A stretch of DNA of 64,000 nucleotides from Tindallia californiensis (GCF_900107405.1 NZ_FNPV01000001.1:372001-436000), one strand, 5' to 3'; numbered from the stretch's first letter, positions 34,304 through 43,199 are shown. Numbers and translations are program-made. The notes: generated by a model from the letters alone, not told the origin.

Positions 34304-35536
34304 TTGAAAGGAAAGATGTCGCTTACTACAAAAATCCTGTTAGGGCTTGTTGCTGGTCTGATCGCCGGTATTATCCTGCAGGGAGCTCCAGAGTTTGTCA
34401 ACACGTTTATCGCACCCTTAGGTAGGCTTTTCTTAAACATGATTATGATGATTATTGTGCCATTGGTCTTCTCATCATTGATTGTTGGTGCGGCTAGCGT
34501 AGGTGATCCTAAAACCCTTGGCCGAATGGGAGGTAAAACCTTAGCTTATTACCTTTTAACAACCGCTTTTGCCATTACTATTGGATTAGCTCTAGGTTCG
34601 CTTTTCAAACCAGGTGTCGGCTTATCCATGCCCGTTGATGCGGATATAGCCGCTTCAGAAGCGCCCGCATTAACAGAAACCTTATTAAATATTATTCCCA
34701 GAAATGCCATCAGTGCTATGGCCGATGGCAATATGCTCCAAATCATCGTTTTCGCACTTTTCCTTGGAGTAGCATTTAACGCTATTCCTAAAGAAAAGGG
34801 ACAAGTCTTTATTGATTTCTTTGATGGTCTGGCAGAAATTATGTATAAAGTAACTTCTTATGTCATGGCCTTTGCACCTATCGGTGTCTTTGGATTGATC
34901 ACGCCAGTAGTCGTTAATCATGGCTTATCGGTCCTTCTTCCTTTAGGTACCGTTATTGCCGCTGTCTATATTGGATGTATTCTTCATGCTACCATTGTTT
35001 ACAGTACGGCTGTTTCAGTAATGGGTAAAATCAGTCCGTTGAAATTTTTCAAAGGTGTTGCACCTGCCGCTATTACAGCTTTCAGTACCACCAGTAGTGC
35101 CGGAACTCTACCCGTTACTATAAAGTGTGCCCGAGAAAACTTGGGAGTCTCTCAAAAAGTATCGAGTTTTGTTTTGCCTCTCGGAGCTACTATCAATATG
35201 GATGGAACGGCTTTATATCAAGGTGTTAGTGTTCTTTTCGTTGCGCAAGTATACGGAGTAGAGTTAACAATGGCACAGATGGGTACTATCATTTTAACAG
35301 CCACTTTAGCTTCTATCGGAACAGCCGGTGTACCGGGAGCTGGAATGATCATGTTATCTCTAGTGTTAACTTCTATCGGTCTTCCTCTGGATGGGGTTGC
35401 TTTGGTTGCAGGTATTGACCGGATCTTAGACATGGCCAGAACTTCTGTAAATGTTATTGGCGATGCTTCTTGTGCCGTTGTTGTTGCTGCCACAGAAAAC
35501 GAATTAGATGTACCAGAAGAAGCTCAGTTAGGGTAA
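34304..35536 (+). CDS. dicarboxylate/amino acid:cation symporter (DAACS family)
   Basis: 410-residue Na+- or H+-coupled carrier for glutamate, aspartate or C4-dicarboxylates. Family blocks are the re-entrant-loop FSTTSSAGTLPVTIKC, the cation/substrate-binding LPLGATINMDGTALYQGV, and GTAGVPGAGMIML. About eight transmembrane helices are present. AAAGGAGG lies seven bases before the TTG at 34304, which is preferred over an ATG 12 bases later. The gene follows the two-component system and precedes an Asp/Glu racemase, favouring an acidic amino acid as substrate. Confidence 0.93.
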   Translation: MKGKMSLTTKILLGLVAGLIAGIILQGAPEFVNTFIAPLGRLFLNMIMMIIVPLVFSSLIVGAASVGDPKTLGRMGGKTLAYYLLTTAFAITIGLALGSLFKPGVGLSMPVDADIAASEAPALTETLLNIIPRNAISAMADGNMLQIIVFALFLGVAFNAIPKEKGQVFIDFFDGLAEIMYKVTSYVMAFAPIGVFGLITPVVVNHGLSVLLPLGTVIAAVYIGCILHATIVYSTAVSVMGKISPLKFFKGVAPAAITAFSTTSSAGTLPVTIKCARENLGVSQKVSSFVLPLGATINMDGTALYQGVSVLFVAQVYGVELTMAQMGTIILTATLASIGTAGVPGAGMIMLSLVLTSIGLPLDGVALVAGIDRILDMARTSVNVIGDASCAVVVAATENELDVPEEAQLG

Positions 35537-35557
35537 TAGTGAGTGAAAAAGCTAAGA

Positions 35558-35587
35558 AGCCTGACTTTTCGGTCAGGCTCTTTTTTG
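35558..35587 (+). terminator. intrinsic terminator of the symporter gene
   Basis: AGCCTGAC / GTCAGGCT stem, six-base loop, then a C and six T on the plus strand, 22 bases after the stop. Confidence 0.9.
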
Positions 35588-35636
35588 TTTTTCTTCTCTC
35601 TTCATCAATAAAAGAAAAAAGAAAGAGGTTTTTATC

Positions 35637-36341
35637 ATGAATGAAAAAATTGTTGGCATTTTAGGCGGTATGGGTCCAGAAGCCACCTGGGACCTATTTG
35701 GAAGAATTATTAAACGCACCCCAGTAAAAAAAGACGCTGATCATTTAAGGGTCATTATTGACTCTAATCCTAAAATTCCGGATCGCACAGCTGCAATACT
35801 TTCTAATGGACCGAGTCCTGTAAATGCGATGATCCAAACAGGTCTCAATTTAGAAAATTCTGGAGCTGATTTTTTAGTCATGCCTTGTATGACAGCACAT
35901 TATTTTTATGAAGCTGTTCAAACTCGATTGAAAATTCCCATCATAAACGCTTTTGAATTGATGAAAAAGCATATCGAGCAGCATTTTTCTAACCAAGTTA
36001 AAGTGTTGGTTGTTGCGACTAGCGGTAGTATTCAATCCGGATTATACCAAAAGTACTTACCACCTGATCACTTGGTTTTTCCTGGAGAAAGTATTCAGGA
36101 AGAGGAAGTAATGGATCTCATTTATGGTCCTCGTGGTATCAAAGCCGGATATACCGACGAAAAAAATCTGGACCAATTATATCGATTAATGCAGCGTTAC
36201 CAACAATCAGGGGTGAGCTCTGTGATTGCTGGTTGTACAGAAATAGGTCTTTTACTTAAAGATCAACCAACGCCACTTCCTGTCATCGATCCATTAGACT
36301 TACTAGCTGACGAAACCCTTCGTCTGGCCAAAGAACTCTAA
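35637..36341 (+). CDS. aspartate/glutamate racemase family protein
   Basis: 234 residues, cofactor-independent racemase fold. It opens KIVGILGGMGPEATWDLF; the two catalytic cysteines are expected in FLVMPCMTAHYF and SVIAGCTEIGLLL. Both are present, so activity is plausible. It resembles aspartate racemase more than MurI. AAAGAGG lies ahead of the ATG. Its neighbour, the acidic amino acid symporter, is separated by a terminator, so it needs its own promoter or read-through. The substrate could be Asp, Glu or a hydantoin-type compound. Confidence 0.9.
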   Translation: MNEKIVGILGGMGPEATWDLFGRIIKRTPVKKDADHLRVIIDSNPKIPDRTAAILSNGPSPVNAMIQTGLNLENSGADFLVMPCMTAHYFYEAVQTRLKIPIINAFELMKKHIEQHFSNQVKVLVVATSGSIQSGLYQKYLPPDHLVFPGESIQEEEVMDLIYGPRGIKAGYTDEKNLDQLYRLMQRYQQSGVSSVIAGCTEIGLLLKDQPTPLPVIDPLDLLADETLRLAKEL

Positions 36342-36416
36342 AAGAAATTTTTTGAAACTTTTTTCCCTTTCACACGTCTTTATAGGTATCAAGCGCTTTT
36401 ACAAGGAGGGATTGAA

Positions 36417-37397
36417 GTGAATGACATTCACGTTTTCAGAAAGAAAAAGGTAGTTCTCATTTTATTATTATTTTTTATCGCTTTTTTTGCTGTTTCCGGA
36501 TGTGGATCATCGCAAGATGATGCCATGATGTCCGAACCTGCCTCAGCGCCAGATCTTGATATCTCTGAGAGTGCTTCTTTTACAGAAGAAGCAGCCTACG
36601 ATGCTGCCCCGCAGGATCCCAGTACCCGCAGCGGCATGAACGTGAGTGATATTCCTAAAGCCAATCATAAAATTATCTACACAGGTGAAATCTCGATGGA
36701 AACCCTTACCTTTGATGAAACCATCGAAAAAATAACCCATTATGTAGAAAAAACAGATGGATATATCGAAAGTTCTTCTATCGAAGGTCACAGGATTGGT
36801 AACCGATCCGTCCAGTCCAAAAGATATGCCCATTTTACTTTTCGAATCCCCGAGCAAGGTTTTGCTGGATTCGCTGACCAAATGAGGGAGTTGGGCAATG
36901 TAACCTCCGAAAGTACCCAGGGAGAAAATATCACTGAACGTTATTTTGACACAGAAGCCCGCCTTAACAGTCTGAAAATCCAAGAAGAAAGATTGTTAAG
37001 CTTACTTGAAAAAGCTGATACCATCGATGATATCATGCGTATTGAATCCGAACTTTCCAATATACGTTATCAAGTCGAGAGTTTAACGGGTACTTTGCAA
37101 CAATGGGATCATTTAGTCCAGTATTCAACTATCTACCTTAGCCTTCGAGAAGTGGATGAAATAACACCAGATCCAACTCATCCACCAGGATTTTTAAAAG
37201 ACTTGCAACACGCCTTGGAAGATTCTATCCTAGCGGTCGTTGAATCCTTAAAATTTCTTGTCACCTTTATCATCATGGCCGTTCCTTTTATGATTGTCTT
37301 TGGTCTATTGTTTTTGCTAATCAAGAAATTCTATCGAGTGGTTATTGAGCCACGACGCAAATCAAAAAAACAACCACCATTACCACCAAAAGAATAA
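36417..37397 (+). CDS. DUF4349 lipoprotein
   Basis: 326 residues. The start is GTG at 36417 with CAAGGAGGG upstream. A basic N-terminus and hydrophobic stretch end at the lipobox AVSGCGSS, so it is lipidated. A low-complexity acidic region (40-80) precedes the DUF4349 domain: HKIIYTGEISMET, then a long coiled coil RLNSLKIQEERLLSLLEKADTIDDIMRIESELS. One C-terminal transmembrane helix (about 280-305) ends in a basic tail. The function of the family is unknown; an envelope role is likely. Confidence 0.88.
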   Translation: MNDIHVFRKKKVVLILLLFFIAFFAVSGCGSSQDDAMMSEPASAPDLDISESASFTEEAAYDAAPQDPSTRSGMNVSDIPKANHKIIYTGEISMETLTFDETIEKITHYVEKTDGYIESSSIEGHRIGNRSVQSKRYAHFTFRIPEQGFAGFADQMRELGNVTSESTQGENITERYFDTEARLNSLKIQEERLLSLLEKADTIDDIMRIESELSNIRYQVESLTGTLQQWDHLVQYSTIYLSLREVDEITPDPTHPPGFLKDLQHALEDSILAVVESLKFLVTFIIMAVPFMIVFGLLFLLIKKFYRVVIEPRRKSKKQPPLPPKE

Positions 37398-37401
37398 AAC
37401 T

Positions 37402-37434
37402 AAAAAATCTTCGGTTTATCACCGAAGATTTTTT
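37402..37434. terminator. bidirectional terminator between convergent genes
   Basis: Perfect 14-bp arms AAAAAATCTTCGGT / ACCGAAGATTTTTT with a five-base loop give T runs on both strands. It serves the DUF4349 lipoprotein (+) and the SLH-NlpC gene (-). Confidence 0.93.
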
Positions 37435-37448
37435 ATCTTTTTTTATTA

Positions 37449-38495
37449 TTAGTGAACCCGAGCCGCCGTAAGAAACCGTGGTCCCCAATAAGACGGATCA
37501 TCTACAGGATCTAAGGTCACAGAACCTCCGGAGGAAGGAGCATGAATAAACATCCCTTCTCCTACATAAAAGCCTACATGAGAAGGTCCTGACCGATAAG
37601 CAGTAAAGAATACTAAATCTCCTGGTTCCATCTCTTCCTTCGGAATATGCTCAACGGCATTATACATAGCCGCACTGGATCTGGGCACAACCACTCCATG
37701 ATTTGCTAACACATAGGATACCATTCCCGAACAGTCAAACCCAGTATTAGGACTGGATCCACCAAAACGATAGGGTACTCCTTTCATATCCATCGCCTTG
37801 TCTAAGATACTTTCACGCAAATCTTCTGCCTGCTCAATTTCTCTTTGCAATAATTTTTCTGCTTCATCCAGCATCTGCTTCATTCGCAACTGAGCTTCCT
37901 GCCCCATGGATTTTGTCAGCATAACAGAGGCTTCCGCTCGTGTTACTTTATTATCCGGTTGAAAACTTCCATCCGGATAACCAGAAATCCAGTTTTTCGC
38001 AAAAGCTTTCAGTACATAGGTCTGATAAGCTTCTGGTATTTTTTCATAATCCTTCACTCGTTCAATGTAAGATTCGCAACCCTCTGTATCCTCTGTAAGC
38101 TGTGTTCTTACTAAAATTCTTGCCGCTTCTGCCCGGTTAATCGGTTCATCCAGAGCCATTGTTTCAGCGTCTCCCGGCTCGATAGCACCCATCTCTTCTG
38201 CCGCACGTATGTAATTCATTGCCCAATGTTCATTTTCTGCTGTTTGGTAATGTCGGTGACTTGTTTTCATTGCCAATACAATAAATTCTGCTTTACTGAT
38301 GGTTGCATCCGGTCTGAAGGTCGAGTCACTATACCCTCTTACAACGTCCATATCCGATAAGGTTAACACATAGCCAACATGCCAGTCTGTTAAATCAACA
38401 TCAGAAAACTCAGACCCGTTAAACGTCGCAAACGCAGAAGGAATACTTATGCCAATAACTAGGATGACAAGAACTAGAATCATTCGATACTTCAC
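37449..38495 (-). CDS. SLH-domain NlpC/P60 cell-wall hydrolase
   Basis: 348 residues. A signal peptide ends near SAFA. SLH modules follow at about 30-190: VVRGYSDSTFRPDATISKAEF, DEPINRAEAARILV and WISGYPDGSFQPDNKVTRAEA, which bind secondary wall polymer. After a short coiled segment the NlpC/P60 domain (about 235-348) has the catalytic Cys in FDCSGMVSYV and His in SHVGFYVGEG, with a further His in MFIHAP. It should cut peptidoglycan stem peptides. The order anchor-then-catalysis is common in Clostridia. Confidence 0.94.
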   Translation of the reverse strand: MKYRMILVLVILVIGISIPSAFATFNGSEFSDVDLTDWHVGYVLTLSDMDVVRGYSDSTFRPDATISKAEFIVLAMKTSHRHYQTAENEHWAMNYIRAAEEMGAIEPGDAETMALDEPINRAEAARILVRTQLTEDTEGCESYIERVKDYEKIPEAYQTYVLKAFAKNWISGYPDGSFQPDNKVTRAEASVMLTKSMGQEAQLRMKQMLDEAEKLLQREIEQAEDLRESILDKAMDMKGVPYRFGGSSPNTGFDCSGMVSYVLANHGVVVPRSSAAMYNAVEHIPKEEMEPGDLVFFTAYRSGPSHVGFYVGEGMFIHAPSSGGSVTLDPVDDPSYWGPRFLTAARVH

Positions 38496-38542
38496 ACTGT
38501 CACTCCTTTAAGGCCTTGATGACATTTTTCGCTCAGAATTGG

Positions 38543-38572
38543 TTTATACTCAAGCCTTTTTATTTTAAGCAA
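38543..38572 (-). promoter_or_regulatory. sigma-A type promoter of the SLH-NlpC gene
   Basis: Minus strand TTGCTT, 18-base spacer, TATAAA, 48 bases before the ATG. Confidence 0.5.
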
Positions 38573-38616
38573 AATTATATCATAAAAACAGTTTTTGTAA
38601 ACGCCAGATCTCGTCC

Positions 38617-38648
38617 TAAAGATAAAGGATATATGTCCTTTATCTTTA
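38617..38648. repeat. 13-bp perfect inverted repeat upstream of dinB
   Basis: TAAAGATAAAGGA and TCCTTTATCTTTA surround a six-base centre. It ends 11 bases before the -35 of the dinB promoter. No T run follows on either strand, so an operator is as likely as a terminator. Confidence 0.55.
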
Positions 38649-38659
38649 CAAAGCCTTCC

Positions 38660-38688
38660 TTGACAGCTTTCAAAGGGTGCAGGATAAT
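38660..38688 (+). promoter_or_regulatory. sigma-A type promoter of dinB
   Basis: TTGACA, 17-base spacer, GATAAT, 86 bases ahead of the ATG. No Firmicute LexA box (GAAC-N4-GTTC) is seen nearby. Confidence 0.65.
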
Positions 38689-38774
38689 AAAAACATCAAG
38701 TATATTTTTTTACTTATTTGATAAGCTTCTTTATCGATGAAGCCTATAGAATACGTTGAAAGGAACTGGATAAA

Positions 38775-39986
38775 ATGAGTAAGACTATTTTCTTGGTCGA
38801 TATGAATGCTTTTTTCATAAGCTGTGAAATGAGCCGGGATGCTTCTCTTAAAGATGTACCAGCGGCGGTTGCCGGTAGCCCTGAAAAACGAACTGGCATT
38901 GTATTAGCGGCTAATTATAATGCTCGCCATTATGGAGTTAAAACTGCTATGACGTTACATGAAGCTTATCAAAAATGCCCCGAACTAATTACCGTTCCAC
39001 CTGATCATAAATATTATAAACAGCGATCAGACGAAGTGATGAAACGGCTACTTCACTATTCACCGATCGTTGAACAAAACAGTATCGACGAAGCTTGGCT
39101 GGATATGACCGGTACAGAGAAGTTGCTTGGTCCTGCCTACAAAGTAGCAACAACCATCATGAACGATTTGGAGAATCATCTGGACTTATGGTGTTCTATT
39201 GGCATTTCCAGTAATAAGTTTTTAGCAAAAATGGCTGCTGATATGAAAAAACCTCTTGGTATTACAGAACTTTGGCCAAAGGATGTCGAAAAGAAGCTAT
39301 GGCCTCTTCCTGCACAAAAAATGTATGGGGTAGGAAGTAAGACTTTCCATAAATTAAAATTGTTAAATATCAACACCATTGGCGATATTGCCAACTTTTC
39401 GGCCACAGAGCTTTTAAGGGTTTTCGGAGCCCATGGTCTCAGCTTGCATCAAAAGGCGAATGGCATCGATCCTAGTAATGTTGTTCCTAACTCAAAGGAT
39501 GATATGAAATCCATTGGACGGTCTGTCACGCTAGAATCTGATGCTTATAAGGCAGAATCTGTCAGAAATATTTTTTTTGCTTTAGCAGAAGATGTTGCTA
39601 TGCAAGGAAGACAACATAACAAAAAAGGTACAGTGGTACAAATTATCCTAAAATCCAACGACTTCAAGTCCATTACCCGTCAAGTAACTGTAGAGCCAAC
39701 TTACTATACAAAAGATTTATATGACCACGGTTTCCAACTACTGCAAAAGAACTGGCCTCCTCATAAAGGTGTCCGATTAATCGGAATTAGCCTAACTGGT
39801 TTCTGTGATCATGAGCAAGGTCAACAGATGAGTATCTTTGATACGTTGAACCATTCACCAAAAAAACAAACGCTTTTATCCCTTAAAAAACCTTCTCATA
39901 CGGTTGATGACTTATTAGACAAAATCAGAAAAAAGCACGGCTCAGATTCTATCAGCCGCGCTTCTTTGCTTAGAAAGAAAAAATAG
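38775..39986 (+). CDS. dinB: DNA polymerase IV (Y-family)
   Basis: 403-residue translesion polymerase. It opens FLVDMNAFFISCEMS with the first catalytic Asp; NSIDEAWLDMTGTEKLLG contains the second acidic pair. SIGISSNKFLAKMAADMKKP and the thumb/little-finger region follow. QGQQMSIFD near the C-terminus resembles the beta-clamp-binding QLxLF-type motif. GAAAGGAA lies ahead of the ATG. It is a stand-alone gene with its own promoter. Confidence 0.95.
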   Translation: MSKTIFLVDMNAFFISCEMSRDASLKDVPAAVAGSPEKRTGIVLAANYNARHYGVKTAMTLHEAYQKCPELITVPPDHKYYKQRSDEVMKRLLHYSPIVEQNSIDEAWLDMTGTEKLLGPAYKVATTIMNDLENHLDLWCSIGISSNKFLAKMAADMKKPLGITELWPKDVEKKLWPLPAQKMYGVGSKTFHKLKLLNINTIGDIANFSATELLRVFGAHGLSLHQKANGIDPSNVVPNSKDDMKSIGRSVTLESDAYKAESVRNIFFALAEDVAMQGRQHNKKGTVVQIILKSNDFKSITRQVTVEPTYYTKDLYDHGFQLLQKNWPPHKGVRLIGISLTGFCDHEQGQQMSIFDTLNHSPKKQTLLSLKKPSHTVDDLLDKIRKKHGSDSISRASLLRKKK

Positions 39987-40012
39987 GTTGTAATGATACG
40001 CTTTAAAGCTTT

Positions 40013-41212
40013 TTATTTTATGCTATTCAATGCCTGATCTAAATCAGCAATAATATCTTCGACTTCTTCAAGACCCACGGATAATCGGATAAGATCTGGT
40101 GAGATACCTGCCATTTCACATTCTTCCGGTGAATAGGTAGAATGGGTCATGCTTGCCGGATGCTGAATCAAACTCTCAGCATCGCCAAGACTGACGGCCA
40201 GACCGCATAACTCTACGTTTTCCATTACTTGTTTTCCTTTTTCAACGCCACCATTAATCAGAAAAGATATCATGGCGCCAGGTTGGCTCATTTGCTTTTT
40301 CACCAAATCCACCTGAGGAAAATCTTCAAAACCAGGATAATACACTTCTTTTACCGCAGGGTGGTTGCGTAAAAAGGCTGCAACTTTTCTAGCATTCTGA
40401 CAATGCCTGTCCATTCTTAATTTAAGGGTTTTTAGTCCTCTTTCTATCAAAAATGAATCGAAAGGACTTATGGAGGCACCTGTCATATCTTTTAAGCCGA
40501 AGGTTCTCACTTCTGTTATAAATGCTTCGCTTCCTATGACGAACCCAGCAATAACATCCCCATGACCATTAAGATATTTAGTAGCCGAATGTACTACAAC
40601 GTCAGCTCCTAATTCCAATGGTTTTTGCAGGTAGGGTGTACAAAAAGTATTGTCAACCATCACCAAGCAATTCTCGTTTTTATGAGCTATTTGACTTATT
40701 TCAGCAATGTCCGCAAGTTCCATCGTTGGGTTTGCAGGACTTTCCAGATAGACAATCCGTGTGTTAGGCTTCATTGCCTTACGCACATTTTCCGGATCTT
40801 TCATATCTACAAAGGTAACTTCTACGTTAAACCGGCTCATCCCATGACATAGCAAAGCGAAAGTGCACCCATATAATGTTTTTCCAGCAATGATATGATC
40901 ACCTGCTTTGATAGCTGTCCAAATAGATGAAGAAATCGCCCCCATACCGGAAGCTGTTGCCAGAGCAGCTTCTCCCCCCTCCAGCAAAGCCATTTTTTCT
41001 TCTATTACTGTGGTAGTAGGGTTGCCAAGGCGTGTGTAGATATAGCCTTCCTCTTCTCCTGCAAAACGGTTCCCTCCTTGATCGGCAGAGTCAAATAAGA
41101 AGGTGGCCGTTTGATAGATGGGTGTTGCTAAAGTACCTTGCTCATTACGAACCGAACCAGCGTGTATGCTTTGTGTTGCAAAACCCTGTGTTTTCATCTT
41201 TTCTTTTTCCAT
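40013..41212 (-). CDS. methionine gamma-lyase-like PLP enzyme
   Basis: 399 residues of the Cys/Met metabolism PLP family. The PLP Lys is in VHSATKYLNGHGDVIAG. TLYGCTFALLCHG keeps the Cys that marks methionine gamma-lyases, and YLESPANPTMELADI and PSLIQHPASMTHS-like SLIQHPASMTHSTYSPEE are family blocks. It should split methionine to methanethiol, 2-oxobutyrate and ammonia; cystathionine gamma-lyase or O-acetylhomoserine sulfhydrylase are alternatives. The ATG at 41212 follows GGGAGG; the open frame begins 16 codons earlier. Confidence 0.88.
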   Translation of the reverse strand: MEKEKMKTQGFATQSIHAGSVRNEQGTLATPIYQTATFLFDSADQGGNRFAGEEEGYIYTRLGNPTTTVIEEKMALLEGGEAALATASGMGAISSSIWTAIKAGDHIIAGKTLYGCTFALLCHGMSRFNVEVTFVDMKDPENVRKAMKPNTRIVYLESPANPTMELADIAEISQIAHKNENCLVMVDNTFCTPYLQKPLELGADVVVHSATKYLNGHGDVIAGFVIGSEAFITEVRTFGLKDMTGASISPFDSFLIERGLKTLKLRMDRHCQNARKVAAFLRNHPAVKEVYYPGFEDFPQVDLVKKQMSQPGAMISFLINGGVEKGKQVMENVELCGLAVSLGDAESLIQHPASMTHSTYSPEECEMAGISPDLIRLSVGLEEVEDIIADLDQALNSIK

Positions 41213-41264
41213 GAAGCATAACCTCCCGTTTTCACAAAATATTATCGAAGAATCCATCATTCAC

Positions 41265-41312
41265 TGATTTACCCGATGACTAGCACCACTTAAAATTCTG
41301 TTTATTATCCTC
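41265..41312 (-). repeat. intergenic element ending GTCATCGGGTAA, short copy
   Basis: Minus strand AAACAGAATTTTAAG, GGTGCTA and GTCATCGGGTAAA. Compared with the copy at 42270-42354 the central hairpin is missing. It lies in the leader of the methionine gamma-lyase gene. Confidence 0.4.
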
Positions 41313-41313
41313 T

Positions 41314-41342
41314 GTAATATATCTTCGACAATAATTTGTAAA
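41314..41342 (-). promoter_or_regulatory. possible promoter of the methionine gamma-lyase gene
   Basis: Minus strand TTTACA, 17-base spacer, TATTAC, about 100 bases before the ATG. Confidence 0.4.
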
Positions 41343-41437
41343 TCCCTTCTTTTTTGTGGAAATAATGTTCATTCATTAGTTTTTTCCAACTTGTCATTGA
41401 GTCAACCTCACCACTTTTGCAAGAAAGGTTCTTTTGA

Positions 41438-42256
41438 TTAGTTTGTTTTCCAGATAATTTCCCCTACCGTTGCTTCTGTTTTTTCCAATACAACCCCATC
41501 GTGTTGTTGCTTTTCTAAAAAAGTTCGAATTTCCTCTTTTATGTTAGAGGATATTTCTTGCTTAATTCGAGTTTTTTTAATGTAATGTTGAGCGGCTTCT
41601 TCTATAGGCATTTTCATTTCCCACTCTCGATGATAAAGGTTCAACTCTGAATTGATGCCTTGTATTCTAAGTATATTTTGTATAGATTCGATTTTATTGG
41701 TGAGATGAACCCCTTTATCCCCTACTCGCCTTTGAATTTCATCCCCCAACTTATCCTTTCGTTTTATGAAAGCACTGATATAACAATATCCTTTGCTAGC
41801 CGTCATCATTTTGTCAAAAGTATCCCAATTGTGTATTGCTGGTGACATAGAAGCAATCACCATATCAAAGTAATGGTTCCACCCATAGTGGTTCAGATCA
41901 ACCTCTTCCCAATTTTCTTTTATTAATGTAATGGAAGGAAGGTTTAGATTTTCAGCCTTTTCTTTTAGATGTTTCAACATGTTTGACGAAATATCCATAG
42001 CCGTCACCTGGCACCCTTTTTTTGCAAAGGCAATGCTATGTGTTCCCGGACCGCACCCAATGTCCAGCACCTTGCTCTGACTGGAAATCATACCTTTCTG
42101 AATCAGCTCTTCTGCCATCTGATCTGCTTTTTCTTGACGTTTTTCAGCACGTTGATTAAACTCATTTGCCCTATCGTCCCAGAAAGATTCGCAGGTTTCC
42201 ATATCTAACTCTTGATTTAACTGATTAATCCAATACTCAAGTTTCTCTTCATTCAT
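41438..42256 (-). CDS. class I SAM-dependent methyltransferase
   Basis: 272 residues. The SAM-binding motif I is VLDIGCGPGTHSIAFAKKGCQVTAMDIS (about 63-90). DMVIASMSPAIHNWDTF lies where substrate specificity is set. An N-terminal helix region with ESFWDDRANEFNQR is seen in methyltransferases found beside Opp-type metal importers. It starts 101 bases after the riboswitch-controlled importer operon on the same strand. A role in making or modifying a metal chelator or corrinoid is possible but unproven. Confidence 0.85.
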   Translation of the reverse strand: MNEEKLEYWINQLNQELDMETCESFWDDRANEFNQRAEKRQEKADQMAEELIQKGMISSQSKVLDIGCGPGTHSIAFAKKGCQVTAMDISSNMLKHLKEKAENLNLPSITLIKENWEEVDLNHYGWNHYFDMVIASMSPAIHNWDTFDKMMTASKGYCYISAFIKRKDKLGDEIQRRVGDKGVHLTNKIESIQNILRIQGINSELNLYHREWEMKMPIEEAAQHYIKKTRIKQEISSNIKEEIRTFLEKQQHDGVVLEKTEATVGEIIWKTN

Positions 42257-42269
42257 TTGTAAACCATCC

Positions 42270-42354
42270 TTTCCATTTATCCGATGACTGTCATCGCTAA
42301 AGCTGGCTCTTCAGTAAGAAAGAGGTAGCGCTTCACCGAAAGCTAAAAACTCTG
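42270..42354 (-). repeat. intergenic element ending GTCATCGGATAA, copy 2
   Basis: Minus strand AAACAGAGTTTTTAGC, GCGCTA, a CTCTT/AAGAG hairpin, TAGCG, then a perfect 7-bp CGATGAC-A-GTCATCG stem and GATAAA. CGCTA pairs with TAGCG to enclose the first hairpin. It fills the gap between the importer operon and the methyltransferase. Confidence 0.5.
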
Positions 42355-42356
42355 TT

Positions 42357-43199
42357 TTATCGTAACATCCTAGGGTCTGCCATGCTTTCTAAATCTCTCC
42401 CTAATAGTGCCAGCGAGGTTACCAAAAGTGTAAGAAAAATCCAAGGAAACAGTAACCACCATTTCCAAAAAGGAGTCATAAAGATCCCTTGAAAATTAAC
42501 AGCATGGTGAATGATCAAGCCCCAACTTCTTGAAGCTGGATCGCCAAGGCCTAGAAAAGCTAAGGAGGACTCGGTTACAATGGCCATACTTGCCAAACGG
42601 ATCATGTTAATCATCAGTAATGGAAACAACTCTGGAATAAGATGTTTCCATATCATATAGGGAGCCTTCCCGCCGTAATGGGATGCCATCTTGATATAAG
42701 GTTGTTCTCTTAGGGATAATGTTGCTGCCCGGAGAATTCTTGCTGGTCTGGACCAGGAAAACAGAGCTAAGACAATAATGATATTTTTCAGGCTTGATCC
42801 AAAAAAAGCAGCAATCACAATCATTGCTGGTAATTCAGGAAGTGCCAGCATGATATCAATGAACCGTTGGATACATCTATCCATAACGCCTCCTTTCCAG
42901 GCAGCCATGATGCCAATAATCCCACCTCCCAAACCTGCCAGTAGAGAGGTTCCCAATCCAACCAACAGGCTGGTTCTGGCACCATGGGCAATCATTGACC
43001 AAATATCAATCCCTAGCTGATCCGTACCCATAATATGAGGCCATCCTGGCGGTTCCAAAGCTGGTCCTGATGAACGCTGATGTGGTAAGTTGGTAAGGAC
43101 TGGCGCAAAAATAGCCATCATGGTTAAGGTTATTAATAGAAGCATTGCCAGCTTTCCGAACAAAGATCTGGCTTTCCAGAAAAAAATCAAGGCTTTCAT
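42357..43199 (-). CDS. ABC importer permease, DppC/OppC type
   Basis: 280 residues with six hydrophobic segments. The permease signature near the C-terminal third reads YGGKAPYMIWKHLIPELFPLL, where the EAA-loop contacts the ATPase. LGDPASRSWGLII is typical of the DppC family. It overlaps the partner permease gene by four bases. The operon carries a cobalamin riboswitch, so cobalt, nickel-like metal-chelate or corrinoid uptake is more likely than peptide uptake. Confidence 0.92.
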   Translation of the reverse strand: MKALIFFWKARSLFGKLAMLLLITLTMMAIFAPVLTNLPHQRSSGPALEPPGWPHIMGTDQLGIDIWSMIAHGARTSLLVGLGTSLLAGLGGGIIGIMAAWKGGVMDRCIQRFIDIMLALPELPAMIVIAAFFGSSLKNIIIVLALFSWSRPARILRAATLSLREQPYIKMASHYGGKAPYMIWKHLIPELFPLLMINMIRLASMAIVTESSLAFLGLGDPASRSWGLIIHHAVNFQGIFMTPFWKWWLLFPWIFLTLLVTSLALLGRDLESMADPRMLR

